Source: Bacillus sp. FJAT-42376
GTDB lineage: Bacteria; Bacillota; Bacilli; Bacillales; Bacillaceae
DNA: 64,000 bases
Assembly (NCBI RefSeq): GCF_003816055.1
Contig: NZ_CP033906.1
Span: 2,542,001 to 2,606,000 of the forward strand
Reading direction: 5' to 3'
The notes under the pieces were generated by a model. It had not been told where the DNA came from. It did not search any database and saw nothing but the letters and a program-made list of their open reading frames with translations. The position numbers and the translations under genes are program-made. Below are positions 8,821 through 17,485 of this stretch, piece by piece (position 1 is the stretch's first letter; each line of letters opens with the position of its first letter).

Positions 8821-9474
8821 TTATTGATGAATCAGCTGTTTTACTTTTTCTAATACTTCTGCTGGTTCAATCCGGTCTTTATAATCCGCTTTTGTGTAGG
8901 CATAGACAATATTCCCGCTTTGATCGGCAATATACGTTGCAGAAACAGGAAGCGTCCATGAATCATCTCCATTCGCTCCGGGAATATCGAGCCCCTTTTC
9001 TTTGTACACGTCAATTAAATATTCGGGCAGCTGATAAACAAGATTAAACGCTCTCGCTGTCTCATTTCCCTCATCGCTGAGAACATGAAAGGAAAGTTCA
9101 TTTTTCTCTTTTGTATCCAGAGAGGCGTCTGGTTTTTCCGGGCTGATGGCGACCAATTGAACGCCTGCTTCATGAAATTCATCGATAATGGACTGATAAG
9201 CCCTTAATTCCATGTTGCAGTATGGACACCATCCCCCTCTGTAAAATGTAATCACTGCCGGTCCTTCTTTTAAAATATTGGCTATGCTGATCTGATTTCC
9301 ACTTGCATCAGGCAGAATAAAATCCGGGACTTGATCACCGGTTTCGAGTCCTTTCCCTTCTTCAGACTCTTCAAGATCATGAATGGCCATTTCCATCTTT
9401 TTGAGGCTCTCGGCTGATGAATTTTTTTTTGATTGCTCCAAATAGGTCTTAAATTCTTCTATCATTTTTGTCAT
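8821..9474 (-). CDS. AhpC/TSA-family peroxiredoxin-like protein
   Basis: 217 residues. A helical N-terminal part of about 45 residues precedes a thioredoxin-fold peroxiredoxin domain: VPDFILPDASGNQISI, then TFYRGGWCPYCNMELRAYQ, where the peroxidatic position carries a CxxC pair, and a late VSATYIADQSGNIVYAY. This is the peroxiredoxin-like AhpC/TSA subgroup with N-terminal extension. It would reduce peroxides in the cytoplasm with an unknown thiol donor. The gene upstream (minus strand) is a TetR-type regulator ending 75 bases away, so regulation by that protein is possible but not shown. Confidence 0.88.
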   Translation of the reverse strand: MTKMIEEFKTYLEQSKKNSSAESLKKMEMAIHDLEESEEGKGLETGDQVPDFILPDASGNQISIANILKEGPAVITFYRGGWCPYCNMELRAYQSIIDEFHEAGVQLVAISPEKPDASLDTKEKNELSFHVLSDEGNETARAFNLVYQLPEYLIDVYKEKGLDIPGANGDDSWTLPVSATYIADQSGNIVYAYTKADYKDRIEPAEVLEKVKQLIHQ

Positions 9475-9548
9475 TTACGCTTCAATCCTCCTCAACTGAT
9501 CATTGAAACCATCGTACCAAGTTTTCACGCTTGAGGCTCTATATATGC

Positions 9549-10163
9549 TTAATCAGGACCAGACAGAAAGCTTTGCTGGCTGAACAGCATGGTCAGGATG
9601 GGAGAAAGCTCTTCAGAACTCAGCTTAAATGATGAATGATAAAGAGTTGTACGGAGCCTGAACCCATCCAGCATAAGCAAATAAAGCTCAGCTGCTTTGG
9701 AGGGATCCAGATTGGGATGGATGGTCCCATGTTTTTGTCCGGAACGAATCCAAAGAAGGGCAAACTGAAACATGCTGTCATAAAAATCATCAAGCGCATC
9801 TCTTGCAGTCTGATGATCCATCCTTGAAATCAAATAGACAAATATTTTCCCGATCATCTGATCCGGCTTTTCCATAGCCTTCATTTGCCCGGCCAGCACA
9901 TCTGAGGGATTCAGCAGAGCCTTTTCTCCTTCGGAAAGTTTATAGAAAAATTGGTCATTGCTTTCTTCCAGTAAACTGCTGAGCACTTTCGCCATTAAAT
10001 CGTCTTTGCTGCTGACGTAATGATAGATGGCGCCTTTAGAAAGCCCTGTTAATTGAATTAATTCTGCAAACGTTGTCTTCTGGCAGCCTTTCTGATTAAT
10101 AAGCTGTTTGGCTGATTCAATGATCAATTGTTCTGAGCGAATACGCCTGACGAACTGTTTCAC
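9549..10163 (-). CDS. TetR/AcrR family transcriptional regulator
   Basis: 204 residues from a GTG start at 10163, preceded by GGGAGGG at 7 bases. The N-terminal helix-turn-helix is clear: IIESAKQLINQKGCQKTTFAELIQLTGLSKGAIYHYVSSKDDLMAKVL, the TetR signature. The C-terminal ligand-binding part includes FALLWIRSGQKHGTIHPNLDPSKAAELYLLMLDG as in TetR_C domains. Ligand and targets unknown; the nearest gene on the same strand is the peroxiredoxin downstream. An in-frame start further upstream (10241) would add an unlikely hydrophobic leader. Confidence 0.88.
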   Translation of the reverse strand: MKQFVRRIRSEQLIIESAKQLINQKGCQKTTFAELIQLTGLSKGAIYHYVSSKDDLMAKVLSSLLEESNDQFFYKLSEGEKALLNPSDVLAGQMKAMEKPDQMIGKIFVYLISRMDHQTARDALDDFYDSMFQFALLWIRSGQKHGTIHPNLDPSKAAELYLLMLDGFRLRTTLYHSSFKLSSEELSPILTMLFSQQSFLSGPD

Positions 10164-10316
10164 GACATCCCTCCCTAAAATAGTATAAAAACCGACCGGC
10201 AGTCTGTAAATTAATCCGGGCAAAAAGATGCCGTCCAGCAAGTCTTTATTAAAGCTTCTTCCTCATTTTTATCATTTCCGCTCCAATCAGCCTATACCAA
10301 TTTTGTAAAAAAACAA

Positions 10317-10353
10317 ACCCCCTGGGTACTCATCCATTGAGCATTCAGGGGGT
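10317..10353 (-). terminator. Terminator of the ABM-domain gene
   Basis: ACCCCCTG and CAGGGGGT pair around a 21-base inner stem-loop; on the minus strand the stem is followed by GTTTGTTTTTTT. A near copy is at 46308-46345. Confidence 0.8.
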
Positions 10354-10403
10354 ATCGGCTTCCATCATTTTCTATCTTCGCGATTTTACGGCAGCCGCTT
10401 TCC

Positions 10404-10694
10404 TCAATCGTCATCATTAATAAAACGTTTTATTGTTAATGGCTCATTAAGAATTTTCTTGGCAAAGTCGAAAAAGGTCTGAAAATGTTCGGATTGATTA
10501 TGGAGATCAATCGCATGCTGATCTCTCCACTGTTCAAGCATGACAAACTGATTGGATTGATCCACTTCTTCATATAGACGATAGCTGTAGTTACCCTCTT
10601 CTTCATTTGAACGCTCTATCAGTTCTTTAACTTTTTCGAGAAAGGTATCCCTGTATTCTCGCTTTACATTCATATATGCCGTAATATAAATCAC
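10404..10694 (-). CDS. Antibiotic biosynthesis monooxygenase (ABM) domain protein, putative quinol monooxygenase
   Basis: 96 residues, the usual size of a single-domain ABM protein. It starts VIYITAYMNVKREYRDTFLEKVKELIERSNEEEGNYSYRLYEE and has the WRDQHAIDLHNQSEHFQTFF segment with the family's conserved His near HNQSEHF. Such dimeric ferredoxin-like proteins oxidise quinols or degrade related small molecules. GTG start at 10694 with GGAGG 7 bases upstream. Single gene with its own terminator. Confidence 0.85.
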   Translation of the reverse strand: MIYITAYMNVKREYRDTFLEKVKELIERSNEEEGNYSYRLYEEVDQSNQFVMLEQWRDQHAIDLHNQSEHFQTFFDFAKKILNEPLTIKRFINDDD

Positions 10695-10882
10695 ACTGAA
10701 ACCTCCGTTCCCTTATGTACTCTGCAGTCTGCCATTTAACTTAGCACGTTTCAATTTACTCATCAAAGATTCTGCTTGAATCGTGGAATCATTCCATCGT
10801 ATTTGTCACAAAACGTTCGGTTTAACCTGAACACACTATTTGATATTCTTTACCTATATAGAGTAAATATGATGAAAATGGC

Positions 10883-10911
10883 TGAAACCTTTATATTTGT
10901 GCATGCGTATA
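10883..10911 (+). promoter_or_regulatory. Sigma-W-type promoter for the short spo0M gene
   Basis: TGAAAC (10883-10888), 17 bases, CGTATA (10906-10911). This is a full match to the ECF sigma-W consensus (TGAAAC and CGTA). Transcription would start near 10918, which excludes the ATG at 10913 and supports the ATG at 10946. In B. subtilis spo0M is a sigma-W gene, from memory. Confidence 0.7.
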
Positions 10912-10945
10912 TATGATATCGAAATTAATTGGAGATGTTGACAAA

Positions 10946-11332
10946 ATGCTATTACGAAAATGGATGTCCCGTCTGGGAATCGGAGCTGCTAAAATCGATT
11001 TAGTATTGAACAGTGATATTTACAAACAAGGAGAAGTAATCCACGGCAGATACGATATTTACGGGGGAACGATCGAACAGAAATTAAAAAGGATTGAATC
11101 GGATCTTGTAAAAACACAAAACGGGGAAGATTCCTACATTTTAAATAACTGTATTTATACGGCTTCAACTGTTATGGCTGAGGAGAACCGCGCCATCTCT
11201 TTTAAATGCAGACTGCCCGAGCATCTTCCCTTATCCGATGAAAAAACGTCTTATAAGTTCGTGACAAAGCTTGTCTTTGAGAATGGGACAAACAGTCTTG
11301 ATCACGATGAAATTAAAGTTATAGCCCAATAA
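10946..11332 (+). CDS. Short Spo0M-like sporulation-control protein
   Basis: 128 residues with arrestin-like Spo0M sequence: LRKWMSRLGIGAAKIDLVLNSDIYKQGEVIHGRYDIYGG, then KRIESDLVKT and the SFKCRLPEHLPLS edge strand. Full Spo0M proteins are about 250 residues with two arrestin-like halves; this one holds only the N-terminal half and ends naturally in a terminator, so it is a one-domain relative rather than an obvious truncation. Spo0M influences sporulation and envelope behaviour. The start at 10946 follows the sigma-W promoter and a GGAG site about 11 bases upstream. Envelope-stress induction is therefore likely. Confidence 0.85.
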   Translation: MLLRKWMSRLGIGAAKIDLVLNSDIYKQGEVIHGRYDIYGGTIEQKLKRIESDLVKTQNGEDSYILNNCIYTASTVMAEENRAISFKCRLPEHLPLSDEKTSYKFVTKLVFENGTNSLDHDEIKVIAQ

Positions 11333-11335
11333 ACA

Positions 11336-11369
11336 GAACAGGCTGCCCAAAGTCAGCCTGTTCTTTTTT
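11336..11369 (+). terminator. Terminator of the short spo0M gene
   Basis: GAACAGGCTG and CAGCCTGTTC form a 10-bp stem with an 8-base loop followed by six T. Confidence 0.9.
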
Positions 11370-11452
11370 GCTATGCACAGATTTTACGCAAGCGATGGAG
11401 TGTGCACGACAGACGCTTCCTGGAGACGTGGATCCAATGCTGACAGGCAGGC

Positions 11453-11477
11453 AAAAAGCGGCGGAGACTCGCCGCCA
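11453..11477 (-). terminator. Terminator of the SGNH hydrolase gene
   Basis: GCGGCG/CGCCGC stem with a 6-base loop followed by TTTTT on the minus strand, 14 bases past the stop. Confidence 0.75.
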
Positions 11478-11490
11478 TACCGAAAAAATT

Positions 11491-12132
11491 TTATTTCAAA
11501 GCATCGCTTACGGCTTCTATCCACGTATGAGCCAAAAGCATGTTTCCTAAAGACGTCATATGAACCCCATCTGTAGTTAGAGGAACTCCTTTCCTCTGGC
11601 TGATAAAATGAGTAAACGTCTGATGTGAAGGAACGAGAATGGCATTGTACGCTGCTGAGAGCGCTCTGACTGTATTGATGTACGGGACAAGTTTTTGGTT
11701 TCCTTCTGAAGAAAGATCTTCTTCAATGACCGTAGGCTCCATGAGTATAAGTCGGGCACCTGTTTTGGATTGTGCGTCCTTTAAGAGCTGACCATAAACG
11801 TCTGCGAACTCATCAAGAAGAACCTGTTTTTTGGACGGCTGGTCAAGCTGTCTCCAAACATCATTAATACCGATCGAGATGGAAAGAAAATCAGGCTGCT
11901 CATCTATGACATCTTCTTCCCATCGGGCAGCAAGATCTGTTACGCGGTTTCCGCTAACTCCTTTATTGCAGAATACTAATTCACTTTCTGTGCGATCCAG
12001 CAGAAAAAAGTCTCTCAGCATGCGGACATATCCGCTGCCAAGCTCCTCGGGATCTGATTTTCGTCCCGAATCCGTGATACTGTCCCCTATCATAACTATT
12101 TTTCCTGAAGGCCAATTTTTACGGGCAATCAC
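11491..12132 (-). CDS. SGNH/GDSL hydrolase
   Basis: 213 residues. All SGNH blocks are visible: GDSITDSGRKSDPEELGSGY (block I nucleophile Ser), GNRV (block II Gly), ISIGINDVW (block III Asn) and DGVHMTSLGNMLLA (block V Asp and His). No signal peptide, so an intracellular esterase or acylhydrolase acting on an unknown carbohydrate or lipid ester. Start chosen as GTG at 12132 with AAGGAG 8 bases upstream; a longer frame to 12174 overlaps the divergent benzil reductase leader. Divergent from the dehydrogenase at 12214. Confidence 0.88.
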   Translation of the reverse strand: MIARKNWPSGKIVMIGDSITDSGRKSDPEELGSGYVRMLRDFFLLDRTESELVFCNKGVSGNRVTDLAARWEEDVIDEQPDFLSISIGINDVWRQLDQPSKKQVLLDEFADVYGQLLKDAQSKTGARLILMEPTVIEEDLSSEGNQKLVPYINTVRALSAAYNAILVPSHQTFTHFISQRKGVPLTTDGVHMTSLGNMLLAHTWIEAVSDALK

Positions 12133-12213
12133 TGGCAATCTCTCCTTTTGATGCGTTATAGTGAAATCGATCATATTTTACTCATTTTATCACAGGATGC
12201 AGGAGGCATGACG

Positions 12214-12966
12214 ATGAAAACATATATTATAACAGGGACTTCAAAAGGCCTTGGAGAAGCACTGGCTCTGCAATTCATTCGTCACGGGCACACCGTGGTC
12301 GGAATTTCAAGAACAGAGAATACAATGCTTCAGCAAACAGCAAAAAAAACAAATTCGGAATTTCATGAGATTCTCGCTGATTTGACAAATACTGATAAAA
12401 TTCCTTCCGTAATGGAACATGTTTTCTCAAAAATCAGCCTTTCCGGTCAATCTGACATTTCTCTCATTAACAACGCTGGCATCGTGCATCCGGTTGCCCC
12501 TTCCGAGTCTGCTTCTGCTTCTGACATCAGCCGGAACGTGTCTTTAAACCTAATGGCTCCCATGATTTTAACTTCTGAATTTATCAAACGAACAGAAGGC
12601 TGCCAGTCTGCAAAGAAAATAATGAACATTTCCTCTGGTGCGGCTAGAAAACCATATATAGGATGGAGCAGCTATTGTTCCTCAAAAGCCGGGCTTGACC
12701 ATTTTACAAGATGTGTTGCTGCAGAACAGAAAGATAAGCAAAATGGCGTGAAATGCGTATCCATCGCGCCTGGAGTGATTGATACAGGTATGCAGGAAGA
12801 TATCCGCAATCTGGAAAAAGGGAAATTCCCTGAACAAGACCGGTTTATCCAGTTAAAAGAAGAAGGAAAGCTTTATACACCAGGCTACGCAGCAGAAAAG
12901 CTGGTACAAGTTTTAGAGAGTGAACATTTCGGCAGCGAAGCAATCATGGATATTCGTGACATTTAA
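12214..12966 (+). CDS. yueD: SDR-family benzil/sepiapterin reductase
   Basis: 250 residues. N-terminal TGTSKGLGEA (NADP-binding TGxxxGxG), LINNAG, active-site Ser in NISSGAARKPYIGWSSYCSSKAGLD with the YxxxK (Tyr in SSYCSSK), and late APGVIDTGMQ. The lineage is that of YueD of B. subtilis, which reduces benzil to (S)-benzoin with NADPH; the physiological substrate is unknown. Of two nearby ATGs, 12214 is at the proper distance (about 8 bases) from GGAGG; the one at 12208 is too close. Single gene, divergent from the SGNH hydrolase. Confidence 0.85.
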   Translation: MKTYIITGTSKGLGEALALQFIRHGHTVVGISRTENTMLQQTAKKTNSEFHEILADLTNTDKIPSVMEHVFSKISLSGQSDISLINNAGIVHPVAPSESASASDISRNVSLNLMAPMILTSEFIKRTEGCQSAKKIMNISSGAARKPYIGWSSYCSSKAGLDHFTRCVAAEQKDKQNGVKCVSIAPGVIDTGMQEDIRNLEKGKFPEQDRFIQLKEEGKLYTPGYAAEKLVQVLESEHFGSEAIMDIRDI

Positions 12967-13076
12967 TTAACCGAAATCCATGAAAGACTGCCCTGTCATT
13001 TATCAAAAAGGAAATAATATGGCTGATAATGAACAAAAAACGAAACTGGAACAAAAGGTTTTCGGCTAATAAAAAA

Positions 13077-13146
13077 ACCGAACGATTATTTGAATCTCTG
13101 GTATAGAGGTTCGTAATCGTTCGTTTTTATTGTTTTTCATGCTTTC
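13077..13146 (-). repeat. Inverted copy of the E-element hairpin module
   Basis: Pairs AACCGAACGATTA with TAATCGTTCG around a CTCTG/TAGAG inner stem, then runs into CATGCTTTCTTT. It is the reverse complement of 1437-1513, but here it precedes the R repeat instead of following it, showing that the two modules are rearranged independently. Confidence 0.7.
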
Positions 13147-13152
13147 TTTAAA

Positions 13153-13270
13153 AGCGCTGTTAAACCTGGCTGTTGATTGCAGCTAGCAGTCGTTCGCTTT
13201 CCGCGGGAGTCTCACAGCTTCCGCTCCAATCAACAGCTGTTAAGTATCAGCAACATGCTTTAACATAGCT
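13153..13270 (+). repeat. R repeat copy
   Basis: AGCGCTGTTAAACCTGGCTG start, CGTTCGCTTTCCGCGGG, GTCTCACAGCTTCCGCTCC and ATGCTTTAACATAGC end. Shorter than copies 1 and 19533-19712 because a central segment is missing. With the module at 13077 it fills the 376-base gap after yueD; nothing else was seen there. Confidence 0.75.
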
Positions 13271-13280
13271 ATTAAAAAAG

Positions 13281-13329
13281 AAAGGAGCTTCCCCCCGTCT
13301 CCGTGAGACGGAACTGGGAAAGCTCCTTT
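13281..13329 (-). terminator. Terminator of the VanW-family gene
   Basis: AAAGGAGCTT pairs with AAGCTCCTTT, with an inner GTCTC/GAGAC stem; minus-strand T tract follows (CTTTCTTTTTT). Confidence 0.85.
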
Positions 13330-13342
13330 ACTGTGTTTACCC

Positions 13343-14245
13343 TTAAGCCTGTTTGGAAGCACTGAGAACTTGTATCGTAATTGAACCATTTACTTCGTCC
13401 ACTGTTGAACGGATTAGAACTGGAAAATTCTTGTTATTAACGAATTTAAAATCGGGTCCGCCCCATGAAACAGTAGCGTCTCTATCTTTCGGAACATATC
13501 CGACCTGCTTTGAGTGGTGGTGAAGTTCCAAAATACCAAGTCCGGCATTTTCAACTGCGTTATAGAGCGTCGAAGAGGTCTGGCAGATTCCTCCGCCGAT
13601 TCCTTCTACAAATTCTTTATTTACAATTTCTAAAGCCTTCTGATAGCCTCTGGCTTCCGATCGCTCTCCTACAATTAAATTGTAGTAAAAGCGGTCACCA
13701 GGTCCGAGAACAATATTGTTGATGGAATTAGACGATAATTTTATATTATGAACCCTGCCCTTAACTGAAGGGTTAAAAACCGTTTTGAATTCTCCGATTA
13801 CATTATTGGTGATTCCATTGATATCTTGCTCTTTAACATTGGGTGCACTCACTTCAATAGGAAGAAAAATACGGCTTTCATATGCGCTTAAGTTTTTCAG
13901 GATGCCTGACGTCTCTTTTTCATTCAGAACAACCCTTTTTTGCCCTTGTGAAAACTGGCCATCTGCACTCAGCTTTGCCGGTACCATGGGCTGATCAATT
14001 TTTTTGGCCAGGTCATCTGCTACTGCATCCGCATCTATTTCTCCTTTGGAGGAATCGTACGTATAAAGAACCTCTTTCGTTCGCTCATCAACAAGCTCAA
14101 CTTTACGGCTGAAGTTTTTAGATTCAAGCATCGTCTCTTTGTTCACTAGATTTTCAGGTTTACTGACTTCCTTTGCGCTGCCCCCTGCTGCTGCACATCC
14201 TCCGGCAAGCATCAGTCCAAGCACAATGGCTGTTTGTTTTAGCAA
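13343..14245 (-). CDS. yoaR: VanW-family lipoprotein (YoaR type)
   Basis: 300 residues from a TTG start at 14245 with GGGAGAG 7 bases upstream. The N-terminus LLKQTAIVLGLMLAGGC is a lipoprotein-type signal with a slightly unusual box (AGGC). The C-terminal half is the VanW domain: FYYNLIVGERSEARGYQKALEIVNKEFVEGIGGGICQTSSTLYNAVENAGL with the conserved GGGICQ and HHHSKQVGYVP. VanW-like proteins occur in vancomycin-resistance and cell-wall contexts but the activity is unknown. An in-frame GTG at 14266 would give a less typical signal peptide. Membrane-anchored, outer face. Confidence 0.86.
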   Translation of the reverse strand: MLKQTAIVLGLMLAGGCAAAGGSAKEVSKPENLVNKETMLESKNFSRKVELVDERTKEVLYTYDSSKGEIDADAVADDLAKKIDQPMVPAKLSADGQFSQGQKRVVLNEKETSGILKNLSAYESRIFLPIEVSAPNVKEQDINGITNNVIGEFKTVFNPSVKGRVHNIKLSSNSINNIVLGPGDRFYYNLIVGERSEARGYQKALEIVNKEFVEGIGGGICQTSSTLYNAVENAGLGILELHHHSKQVGYVPKDRDATVSWGGPDFKFVNNKNFPVLIRSTVDEVNGSITIQVLSASKQA

Positions 14246-14587
14246 TTGCTCTCTCTCCCAATCCACTATTTATTTCTTTCTCCCCTGTATAACGTATGAA
14301 AGAAGGAAAATGTTTCATTCACTTTTCCTGAAAAGTTCAATCCATTCATTCCATGAATTAATAAATTATGGAATGAACAACTATAGATTTTACCACTTAA
14401 GAAAAATGAAGCATGTGTATATTGTACCATCTTTTTGAAATTACCTAAACTAATTGGCACATAAAGAGGATCGTCCAGTCCAATTTCAGCTAAGCGTATC
14501 CCTGCCTCCACCGGACATGCAAAACTAAATCTCTGCATATACTATTTGCTTTACAGACCCCCCCTTCTCCCTATTAAGCAATGGCAT

Positions 14588-14620
14588 AAAAAAACAGGTC
14601 CCCAGTTTTTGACGGACCTG
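14588..14620 (-). terminator. Terminator of the DCC-family gene
   Basis: CAGGTCC and GGACCTG flank a 12-base loop; seven T follow on the minus strand. Confidence 0.85.
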
Positions 14621-14631
14621 CTTTGATCATG

Positions 14632-14997
14632 CTATTCAATTCGCGGCTGATTATAGCGCCCAAACCATTTGACCCTGCTCGCAGACACTTTTTTATAAAA
14701 GGCTTCTGCCAGATTCATAACGAATGAAACGTATAAAACAAAACCAGCCAGCTTGGTTAAAGGCATTGAGAGGAATATTTTCCGTATGGTATGGGCACCT
14801 GCCAGGACATCCCCTTCATTTGTAATCATGTGAATTTCTTTAAGAAGCGGACGGTTTCTTAAGAATGCATACGGTGTATCTTCAATGGTTTGAACGGAAG
14901 ACCACCTGATTCTTTGGTTCCAATCTAATGATGAGAGGAATTTCTTCAAATAAAAGCATAACGGACATTGTGCATCATAGAAAACGACATGCTGCAA
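14632..14997 (-). CDS. DCC-family thiol-disulfide oxidoreductase (DUF393, YuxK-like)
   Basis: 121 residues from TTG at 14997, preceded by GGGGGAG. The defining motif VVFYDAQCPLCFYLKKFL has a CxxC pair and the DxxCPLC context of the DUF393/YuxK family, followed by RIRWSSVQ and a late membrane-friendly FVLYVSFVMNLAEAFYKKV. The family is predicted to catalyse thiol-disulfide exchange; no partner is evident. A longer frame from 15024 lacks a convincing binding site. The 380-base gap upstream of its 3' neighbour (VanW gene) holds only a 9-bp palindrome (14347-14376). Confidence 0.82.
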   Translation of the reverse strand: MQHVVFYDAQCPLCFYLKKFLSSLDWNQRIRWSSVQTIEDTPYAFLRNRPLLKEIHMITNEGDVLAGAHTIRKIFLSMPLTKLAGFVLYVSFVMNLAEAFYKKVSASRVKWFGRYNQPRIE

Positions 14998-15074
14998 ATA
15001 ATCTCCCCCTTCTTTCTTATCCATACCACCAATGCATCATGTTTAAAACAAGGCTTTGTGTAAGACTGCTGCTA

Positions 15075-15166
15075 ATAGCCGCGGGACAAGTGAAACCCCG
15101 CACCGGCCTGCCCAAATCAAGAAATGCGCCTGCTAACTGCAATCAGCAGGCAAGTTTAACAGAGCT
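15075..15166 (-). repeat. R repeat copy, inverted and diverged
   Basis: Read on the minus strand it begins AGCTCTGTTAAACTTGCCTG, continues GATTGCAGTTAGC and GCGGGGTTTCACTTGTCCC, matching the family in order. Confidence 0.65.
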
Positions 15167-15248
15167 CCAGCAAATAAGCGCTGCTTTGTATGTCGAAAGA
15201 AGGCCTTCTGAAACTAATCCTCGTTCCATTGCACCCGCTTGGCTTATT

Positions 15249-16562
15249 TCAATCCGAGTGGTCTTCATTAAACTCAATTGTTTTGATATCACCCAAAACA
15301 TATGTATAAAAAAACAGACCGATTGCGAGAACAGCTCCCGCAATGAAAAATGATACATTAAAGGACCCGGTGAGATCGGCAATATATCCTGTAAGCGAAG
15401 CGGCTATGATGCCTCCAAAAAGATTGTTGGAAAAGTTCACAATGGAACTCGTCTGAGCTTGGACACCAGGCGGAGATATTTTGGAGGCAATGGTCCATCC
15501 TACTGGAGCTGTTGCCGATATTCCAGCAAGCCCAATTGAAATAAATATCATCGACCATATTGGATTCCCTGTAAATATAGCCCCCAGAAAAGAGAATCCA
15601 ATCAGCATACCGATGATGATAACCCCCTTGTACACACGTTCAGGCCTCATACCCCGACGAATTAAATGGTCTACCAGAAACCCGCCTACAGCGACTCCTG
15701 TTACTGATGCGATCAGCCATGGTATAGCCGTGAGCAAGGAAGAAGATAGTAAATCCACCTGAAATTCATTTTTAAAAAACGTTGGCAGCCATAGTAATAA
15801 AAGATTGAATGTGTACCCGTATCCTGTAAATCCGATGGTGACACCCCATATTTTCCTGCTGCTAAAAAGTTTTTTCCACACATATTTTGCTTTATAGACA
15901 GGAGGATTGGAAGCATCTGCCCCATATCTTTGAATGTAGTTAATCTCTTCCTCGCTTATCTTTTTGTGATAACCTGGTTCGTCATAATATCTCCAGAAAA
16001 TAACTGTAAACAGGACATTGATAACCCCGATCGCCAAAAAAGCAATTCTCCAGTCATAAAATGTAATGAAGACCGCCACGAGAGGCCCCCCGATAACATT
16101 TGAAAATTTAGCTGATGCATCAAATAATGAGTTGGCCAAACCGCGTTCATGGTAAGGAAACCAATTCGCTGTAGCTTTGGAAGCAGCAGGAAAAGCAGAC
16201 GCACTCATGATGCCTGTAAAGAATCGGATCATGTACAGCAAAAGCTTGCCGCTTATAAAAGCAAACAGAATGGTTAACACACTCCATACAGCCATTCCAA
16301 TTCTTGTAATCCAGGATACTCCCCATTTATCGAGCATTGACCCGATTGGTAGCTGCATCATGGTATAAGCATAATTATAGATTGAAAAAACGAGTCCGAT
16401 TTCTGTTGCAGAAAGGTGGAAACTTGCCTGCAGCTCCGGTGCTGCTACAGCAATAGCGACCCTGTCAAAGTAATTTAGAATGATCATGCTGCATAAAAGG
16501 GAGGATATTGCCCATCTTGTATTTTTCCCTTTTGGTCTTTGAATAGCTGGACCGTCCACCAT
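15249..16562 (-). CDS. MFS transporter of the anion:cation symporter (ACS) group
   Basis: 437 residues with 12 predicted membrane segments. Family marks: NYFDRVAIAVAAPEL in helix 1, QLPIGSMLDKWG (loop 2-3 MFS motif), MSASAFPAASKATANWFPYHERGLANSLFDA in the helix 4-5 region and a central cytoplasmic loop ending before WGVTIGFTGYGY. This pattern is typical of ACS transporters for hexuronate, glucarate or related sugar acids (ExuT/GarP relatives). No catabolic genes lie next to it, so the substrate cannot be inferred. RBS GGGAG 5 bases upstream of the ATG. Confidence 0.87.
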   Translation of the reverse strand: MVDGPAIQRPKGKNTRWAISSLLCSMIILNYFDRVAIAVAAPELQASFHLSATEIGLVFSIYNYAYTMMQLPIGSMLDKWGVSWITRIGMAVWSVLTILFAFISGKLLLYMIRFFTGIMSASAFPAASKATANWFPYHERGLANSLFDASAKFSNVIGGPLVAVFITFYDWRIAFLAIGVINVLFTVIFWRYYDEPGYHKKISEEEINYIQRYGADASNPPVYKAKYVWKKLFSSRKIWGVTIGFTGYGYTFNLLLLWLPTFFKNEFQVDLLSSSLLTAIPWLIASVTGVAVGGFLVDHLIRRGMRPERVYKGVIIIGMLIGFSFLGAIFTGNPIWSMIFISIGLAGISATAPVGWTIASKISPPGVQAQTSSIVNFSNNLFGGIIAASLTGYIADLTGSFNVSFFIAGAVLAIGLFFYTYVLGDIKTIEFNEDHSD

Positions 16563-16784
16563 TTGTTCTCCCTTCCCGCCATTGTTTTAAGTTTCTTTAA
16601 TCTTCCCTGAGAAGGTTCAAGTTAATCCGGAATTCCTCAAAAAGAAGAACAAAGGGAAACCGCTTAAAATCAAATAAATCATAAATGACCATGAAAAATG
16701 ATAAAACTTCTTTTCATGAGGAGGCAAACGTACTATACTGTCCTTATTGCTTGCATGTACATCTACAGAAATGGGGTTTTCCTT

Positions 16785-17363
16785 TTGCTTTTACAGCCGC
16801 TTTTAATTTTTATCCTGCAAATTCTATACGTGCCAATTCTTACATTAAGGACGATTTTTCTCGTCAAAAACCAAACTAGGGCTGCAGCAGGAGTCGGCCT
16901 TATGGAAGCTGCGATTTACATTGTCGCACTCGGTATCGTATTTCAGGATCTTTCCAATATTTATAACATTATTGCCTATGTTTTAGGTTTCAGCGTTGGA
17001 TTATTTTTAGGCGGAAAGCTTGAAAACAGGCTGGCAATCGGATATGTAACTCATCACGTAAATCTTAATGAGAGATCGGATGAATTAGTGAATGCTTTAA
17101 GAAATGCAGGCTTCGGTGTAACCGTCTTTAATGGACAAGGCCTAAATTCAATCCGCTATCGTTTGGATATCGTCTCTAAACGGTCGAGAGAACAGGAACT
17201 AATGGAAATTGTAGAGGAAATAGAACCGAAAGCATTTATGACTTCCTATGAGCTCCGCTCCTTCAAGGGCGGTTATATGGTGAATTCAATGAAAAAGAGA
17301 GCAAAAAAATTTAATAGTGAGAACAAAAAGCAAGAATCTAAAAAAACGGGCGATTCACAATGA
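16785..17363 (+). CDS. yebE: UPF0316/DUF2179 membrane protein YebE
   Basis: About 192 residues. Three N-terminal membrane helices ([70 protein letters not shown]) precede a cytoplasmic DUF2179 domain ending [27 protein letters not shown]. This matches YebE and relatives of unknown function. The start is uncertain: TTG at 16785 gives the family-like N-terminus with a weak GGGG site; the frame is open to an ATG at 16698. A possible -10 (TATACT, about 16735) lies between. A C-terminal basic tail runs up to the terminator. Confidence 0.8.
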   Translation: MLLQPLLIFILQILYVPILTLRTIFLVKNQTRAAAGVGLMEAAIYIVALGIVFQDLSNIYNIIAYVLGFSVGLFLGGKLENRLAIGYVTHHVNLNERSDELVNALRNAGFGVTVFNGQGLNSIRYRLDIVSKRSREQELMEIVEEIEPKAFMTSYELRSFKGGYMVNSMKKRAKKFNSENKKQESKKTGDSQ

Positions 17364-17381
17364 ATCGCCCGTTTTTTATAT
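17343..17381 (+). terminator. Terminator of yebE
   Basis: ACGGGCGATTC and GAATCGCCCGT stem with a 5-base loop and TTTTTT; the stem overlaps the last codons of yebE. Confidence 0.9.
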
Positions 17382-17485
17382 GGACATTTTGATCAGCTCA
17401 TCCGCAGAACACGGCTGGACACCTTTCTATGTGCCCGGGACTCGCAGGGGTTTTAAACCTCATTGACTTCTTCTTTTCCATCATC

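Noticed and set aside
13019..13069. 16-codon frame starting MADNEQKTKLEQ after yueD
   Set aside because: It has an AAGGAA site, but is very short, adjoins repeat DNA and has no support beyond that.
14266..14538. A 90-codon minus-strand frame upstream of the VanW gene
   Set aside because: No binding site, contains an intergenic palindrome and a possible promoter; a faint similarity of GIRLAEIGLDDPLYVPISL to a real protein could not be confirmed.
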